This document shows, piece by piece, positions 5,418 through 7,834 of a stretch of 7,834 nucleotides of DNA. Origin of the DNA: Candidatus Parvarchaeota archaeon (GTDB taxonomy: Archaea; Nanobdellota; Nanobdellia; CSSed11-243R1). The position numbers and the translations under genes were made by a program. Each line of letters starts with the position of its first letter. The first letter of the stretch is position 1. The notes beneath the pieces were generated by a model. It saw nothing but the letters and a program-made list of their open reading frames with translations, was not told the DNA's origin and made no database searches. The stretch lies in the NCBI GenBank assembly GCA_003563585.1, contig PWUQ01000051.1, forward strand, positions 1 to 7,834, given 5' to 3'.

Positions 5418-6752
5418 CTAGCCCTCAAAAAATCTTTTTTCCCAATGATTTTTACAATCATTTAATTCATCAATATTTAATATAGGTTTTTGATAATTCT
5501 TTTCATCTATTTCTTTTGTTTTTTCTATATAAGCAACGATTATATTCTCATATATCTTATCTATGCTATATCCATTTTCTCGAAGCATGTTTTCTATTTT
5601 CGAAATGTCTTTTTTTTGATGATTGCAAATTTCCATTCCTATGACTCTTGTTTTTTCATTTATCATATTATTAACAAAATCAATCATGTCAGAACTTTTA
5701 CCTTCTAAACCCAATTCTTCTTGATATGTTCTCGGACATATCACTATATTTTTATCTTTATATTTTCTTACTCCGTCAAATTCTGGGTCTATAGCTTTTA
5801 TTAGTCCATGAGATATACCTTTTTTTTTCAATCTTTCAAAAACATCTATAGGATATATTTCATTATTTCCCGTGCCTACAATTGCTATTCTATCTCCTTC
5901 TTCTATTAGTTCTTCAAGTTTTTCCATTAAAGGATCATTCGAAATGTATTCTGATCCTGAAGGAGATTTATCACACAATTTCAATCCGACACCTACATCA
6001 TTACCTTTTCCCAAACCATAATCATAATACTTTTTCCTTATGGGTTCGAGTTCTCCATTTTTCATTTTTACATATGGAGGTTCATCTCTTTCTTCTACTT
6101 TGTAATACCCTTTCTTTTCAAAAAATCCCGCTTCTGTAAAAATTAAGCCACCTTCTTTTACAATCCTTGTGAGTTCATTAAAAACTTTTTTTCTATTTTT
6201 GTTTTTAAAATGTTCGTCCAAGTGATATAAAAGGAAATTAGATACTACTATATCGAATGAATCGTCTTCAAAATTAAGATTATATGCATCACCCAGAACA
6301 AGATTTAATTCTTTGGTGTACTCTTTTTTCATTTCATAAGAAAATAAATCATCTTTTTTCTCAAAGCATTCGTCTAATATTTTATATAAATCCTCTTTTG
6401 AATCTCCAGGTAAACTATCTATTTTTTGAGTGTAATCAAATTCTCCATTTAATATATCTTCGAACATTTCCTCGTTTATGTCAACGCCTAATATTTCAAT
6501 CTCTGGATTTTCTACACCATATTCTTTTAATGTTTTTTTAATTGTTTTTTCCCATAAATGATGGTCTGCACAACCACCACAACCTATATCTGCAATTTTT
6601 AATGCGTTATCTTTTCGATTTTCATAAACATCAACTATGCGAGGTTTTTGTATTTCTTCATTTTCATTTTTCCAAGTATTACAAAGATAACTAATCTGTT
6701 CGTAAGATCTTCCGAATATTCCAGTACATGGGCCATTATATTTTGATTCCAT
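5418..6752 (-). CDS. class I SAM-dependent methyltransferase with an extra C-terminal Rossmann-like domain
   Basis: The N-terminal half of this 444-residue protein is a class I methyltransferase. Motif I is IADIGCGGC at 53-61. An acidic residue after the second strand is in LGVDIN (D91). GDAYNLNF at 154-161 and FDIVVSNFLLYHL at 166-178 form the motif III/IV region, and IVKEGGLIFTE (197-207) closes the sheet. A helical insert (about 95-148) splits the fold between the second and third strands. The C-terminal half (about 285-410) looks like a second, degenerate Rossmann unit: RIAIVGTGNNEIYP, then IKAIDPEFDG, then RVIGMEICNH, with no clear catalytic motif. The substrate is unknown. Motif IV lacks the NPPY/DPPY signature of N6-adenine or exocyclic-amine enzymes, so a small molecule, protein or RNA is open. 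It heads a three-gene operon, with AAGGAG about 10 nt before the ATG. Confidence 0.85.
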   Translation of the reverse strand: MESKYNGPCTGIFGRSYEQISYLCNTWKNENEEIQKPRIVDVYENRKDNALKIADIGCGGCADHHLWEKTIKKTLKEYGVENPEIEILGVDINEEMFEDILNGEFDYTQKIDSLPGDSKEDLYKILDECFEKKDDLFSYEMKKEYTKELNLVLGDAYNLNFEDDSFDIVVSNFLLYHLDEHFKNKNRKKVFNELTRIVKEGGLIFTEAGFFEKKGYYKVEERDEPPYVKMKNGELEPIRKKYYDYGLGKGNDVGVGLKLCDKSPSGSEYISNDPLMEKLEELIEEGDRIAIVGTGNNEIYPIDVFERLKKKGISHGLIKAIDPEFDGVRKYKDKNIVICPRTYQEELGLEGKSSDMIDFVNNMINEKTRVIGMEICNHQKKDISKIENMLRENGYSIDKIYENIIVAYIEKTKEIDEKNYQKPILNIDELNDCKNHWEKRFFEG

Positions 6753-6795
6753 TTTAATTTTACTCCTTCAATACAAATTAAACAGTTATTTAAAT

Positions 6796-6821
6796 TACTA
6801 TTACATAGTAGTTACTTATTT
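6796..6821. promoter_or_regulatory. candidate operator region of the methyltransferase operon
   Basis: Two overlapping elements are visible. A perfect dyad TACTAT-TAC-ATAGTA occupies 6796-6810, near the expected transcription start. A 17-base stretch at 6805-6821 (ATAGTAGTTACTTATTT) matches the dyad at the regulator's own start in 13 of 17 positions, including the core TAGTTACT, and abuts the TATA box. A repressor bound here would block initiation. In AT-rich DNA such matches can arise by chance, so this is a candidate only. Confidence 0.4.
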
Positions 6822-6827
6822 ATAAAC
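6817..6827 (-). promoter_or_regulatory. TATA-box promoter of the methyltransferase operon
   Basis: A clear TTTATAAATA box (core TTTATAAA at 6819-6826) lies about 70 bp upstream of the methyltransferase ATG. It predicts transcription from near 6797 and a leader of about 45 nt that carries the AAGGAG Shine-Dalgarno. The box core is identical to that of the RNase P RNA promoter. The 91-bp gap 6753-6843 holds this promoter and the dyad sequences described separately. Confidence 0.65.
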
Positions 6828-6843
6828 GTTTTGAATTTCCCTT

Positions 6844-7401
6844 TCATTCTATATATTCAAAATAATTCTTTGGACATCTTTCTCTGTCGCAGTTTCTTTC
6901 CAAACATACTTTTTTTTGAAAAACATAACTTCCATCTTCATTTTCTATCATTTTTAAATTTGGTATTAAGCATTTGGGATTATGTGTATATGAGAATATG
7001 TTATCTTTTTTTCTTATTTTTAATATGTTATTTTCTGGGTTCTCAGCGTAATCTGAAATGTACATAAAAATACTTTTTCTATAATCCTCTATATTTAAAT
7101 CTTCGCAAATCTCGCTTGCTGTAAATAATTCGTTTTTATTTTCTATTAGATATTCTTCTATTTTAGGGAATATAATATCGAATATTATTTCTTTTTCAAT
7201 TATTCTTTTTCCCCTCAAAAAACATTTTGTTCTTTTTGTATAATATGGAGTTTTTCCTTCGAAGTGTTCTCTTATAAAATCTTTTACATCTTCTTTATTA
7301 GGAACTTTGGAATCATCATTAGTTAATTCTCCAATTTTTCCCCATATTTCTTCTTCAAAACCATCCCAAGATATATTATAATCTGTATAAAGAGATGCCA
7401 T
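6844..7401 (-). CDS. probable winged-helix transcription regulator with C-terminal Cys cluster
   Basis: No named family is recognised for this 185-residue protein. Residues about 72-140 read like a winged helix: a first helix IIFDIIFPKIEEYLIE, ELFTASEICEDLNI as helix-turn-helix, KSIFMYISDYAEN as the next helix, then ILKIRKKDNIFSYTHN as strand-wing-strand. The C-terminus has C144, C166, C171 and C176 (KKVCLERNCDRERCPKNY), which could bind zinc or an iron-sulfur cluster. C60 and C99 are isolated. The N-terminal 70 residues are acidic and of unknown role. The ATG lies inside a 17-bp perfect dyad, and a TATA box about 28 bp upstream implies a leaderless message, so autoregulation is likely. It sits between the 23S rRNA gene and the methyltransferase operon, whose promoter has a similar sequence. 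The DNA-binding role is inferred from pattern only. Confidence 0.75.
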   Translation of the reverse strand: MASLYTDYNISWDGFEEEIWGKIGELTNDDSKVPNKEDVKDFIREHFEGKTPYYTKRTKCFLRGKRIIEKEIIFDIIFPKIEEYLIENKNELFTASEICEDLNIEDYRKSIFMYISDYAENPENNILKIRKKDNIFSYTHNPKCLIPNLKMIENEDGSYVFQKKVCLERNCDRERCPKNYFEYIE

Positions 7402-7416
7402 AATAGTAACTATTAT
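7400..7416. promoter_or_regulatory. 17-bp dyad operator candidate overlapping the regulator's start
   Basis: A perfect inverted repeat ATAATAG-TAA-CTATTAT (7-bp arms, 3-bp spacer) is centred at 7408. It covers the predicted transcription start and the first two bases of the start codon of the winged-helix gene, about 20 bp downstream of its TATA box centre. This is the classic place for an autorepressor. A hairpin function in RNA is unlikely because nearly all pairs are A-U. Confidence 0.5.
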
Positions 7417-7423
7417 TTAATTT

Positions 7424-7434
7424 AATTATAAAAA
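7424..7434 (-). promoter_or_regulatory. TATA-box promoter of the winged-helix gene
   Basis: The run TTTTTATAATT on the minus strand (box core TTTATAAT, 7432-7425) is centred about 28 bp upstream of the ATG at 7401. This predicts a leader of only a few nucleotides, and no Shine-Dalgarno is present. Confidence 0.5.
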
Positions 7435-7450
7435 TTTTTCTAAAAAGTAA
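7431..7450 (-). terminator. possible oligo-T terminator of the rRNA transcript
   Basis: About 40 nt past the 23S 3' end, the minus strand reads several T-runs in succession (TTTTAC, TTTTTAG, then TTTTTAT). Archaeal termination commonly uses such T-tracts without a stem. In DNA this AT-rich the signal is weak, and the last run doubles as the TATA region of the next gene. Confidence 0.25.
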
Positions 7451-7486
7451 AAGTGTGAATGATACTGCACAAAAGAGATTTTTTTA

Positions 7487-7834
7487 GAATAGGCAAAGTG
7501 CGATTAGTAGTTGAAGACTGCCTTTCGCAAGATTACATCACAACTCTATCAACGCGGTCTTCTTCCGCAGCACTATAGGTGACTTTTTTTGCGAGCGGCT
7601 TCACCCTTAGATGCTTTCAGGGTTTATCCGCTAGCGCGTGGCTACCCAGCTTCTGCCCTGTCGGACAACTGGTTCACTAGAGGCGCCAGTCCCTTGTTCC
7701 TCTCGTACTAAAAGGACTCTCCACTCAGTCACCAAACAATTCCACTAGATAAAAACCGTACTGCCTCACAGCGTACTAAACCCAGCTCACGACCCCCTTT
7801 AACCGGTGGACACCCGTACCCTTGGCTGCCTACA
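7487..7834 (-). rRNA. 23S ribosomal RNA, 3' end (partial, runs off the right edge)
   Basis: Read on the minus strand, this is the last roughly 350 nt of large-subunit rRNA (domain VI and the end of domain V). It contains the sarcin-ricin loop AGUACGAGAGGAAC at 7709-7696. It also has the segments GCUGGGUUUAGUACG and UGUGAGGCAGUACGGU of the late peptidyl-transferase region, GAAGCUGGGUAGCC, CCUGAAAGCAUCUAAGGGUGAAGCC, GCGUUGAUAG, and the terminal CUACUAAUCGC motif (7511-7501). The 3' boundary near 7487 is estimated from the distance to that motif in other 23S rRNAs and could be off by about 10 nt. The region is richer in GC than the rest of the window. Confidence 0.96.
7696..7709 (-). other. sarcin-ricin loop of 23S rRNA
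   Basis: The universally conserved loop AGUACGAGAGGAAC, the landing site for elongation-factor GTPases, is intact. It fixes the strand and register of the rRNA. Confidence 0.97.

Noticed and set aside
5418..6752. DNA adenine methyltransferase of a restriction or BREX-like defence system
   Set aside because: Motif IV lacks the [DNS]PP[YFW] signature, and no restriction, translocase or defence partner is nearby.
6753..6843. Repeats as a CRISPR fragment or insertion-sequence end
   Set aside because: The repeated elements are short, imperfect and not regularly spaced, with no target duplication or transposase; operator or promoter function is simpler.

Overview
The window is an AT-rich piece of archaeal chromosome. 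The archaeal calls rest on five things: a Sec61-beta-type SecG, the alpha subunit of an ADP-forming acyl-CoA synthetase, a SelB/EF1A-like GTPase, Shine-Dalgarno (SD) sites of the GGTGA type, and TATA boxes about 24-30 bp upstream of RNA or protein starts, several implying leaderless mRNAs. The rRNA and RNase P RNA are visibly richer in GC than the genes but not extreme, which suggests a mesophile. The lineage cannot be fixed by eye. A small-genome DPANN-type archaeon or an AT-rich euryarchaeote would both fit.

Layout. Positions 72-1390 (+) hold a promoter and a two-gene operon: a SelB-like GTPase with degenerate catalytic motifs, then a small double-CxxC protein joined by an ATGA overlap. Positions 1380-3328 (-) hold a leaderless acyl-CoA synthetase alpha subunit followed by an unrecognised 210-residue protein joined by a TAATG overlap; this pair converges on the first operon with an 11-bp tail overlap. 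A 51-bp divergent gap with one AT-rich TATA element separates it from thymidylate kinase (3380-4009, +). Thymidylate kinase meets the 57-residue secG (4006-4179, -) tail to tail, with a 4-bp overlap at the stop codons.

Everything from 4006 to the right edge is on the minus strand. Read in the direction of transcription from the right, it is: the 3' end of 23S rRNA (running off the edge), a probable winged-helix/Cys-cluster regulator (6844-7401), an operon of a two-domain SAM methyltransferase plus two unrecognised small proteins (4533-6752), the RNase P RNA gene (4200-4504), and secG 20 nt behind it.

The housekeeping theme is translation, RNA processing and secretion. The less ordinary part is the regulator plus methyltransferase module between the rRNA and RNase P genes. 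The regulator's start codon lies inside a 17-bp dyad. A similar sequence (13 of 17 positions) abuts the TATA box of the methyltransferase operon, where there is also a second dyad. A simple reading, which is inference only, is an autoregulated transcription factor that also controls the methyltransferase operon. No CRISPR array, insertion sequence, tRNA or 5S rRNA was seen.
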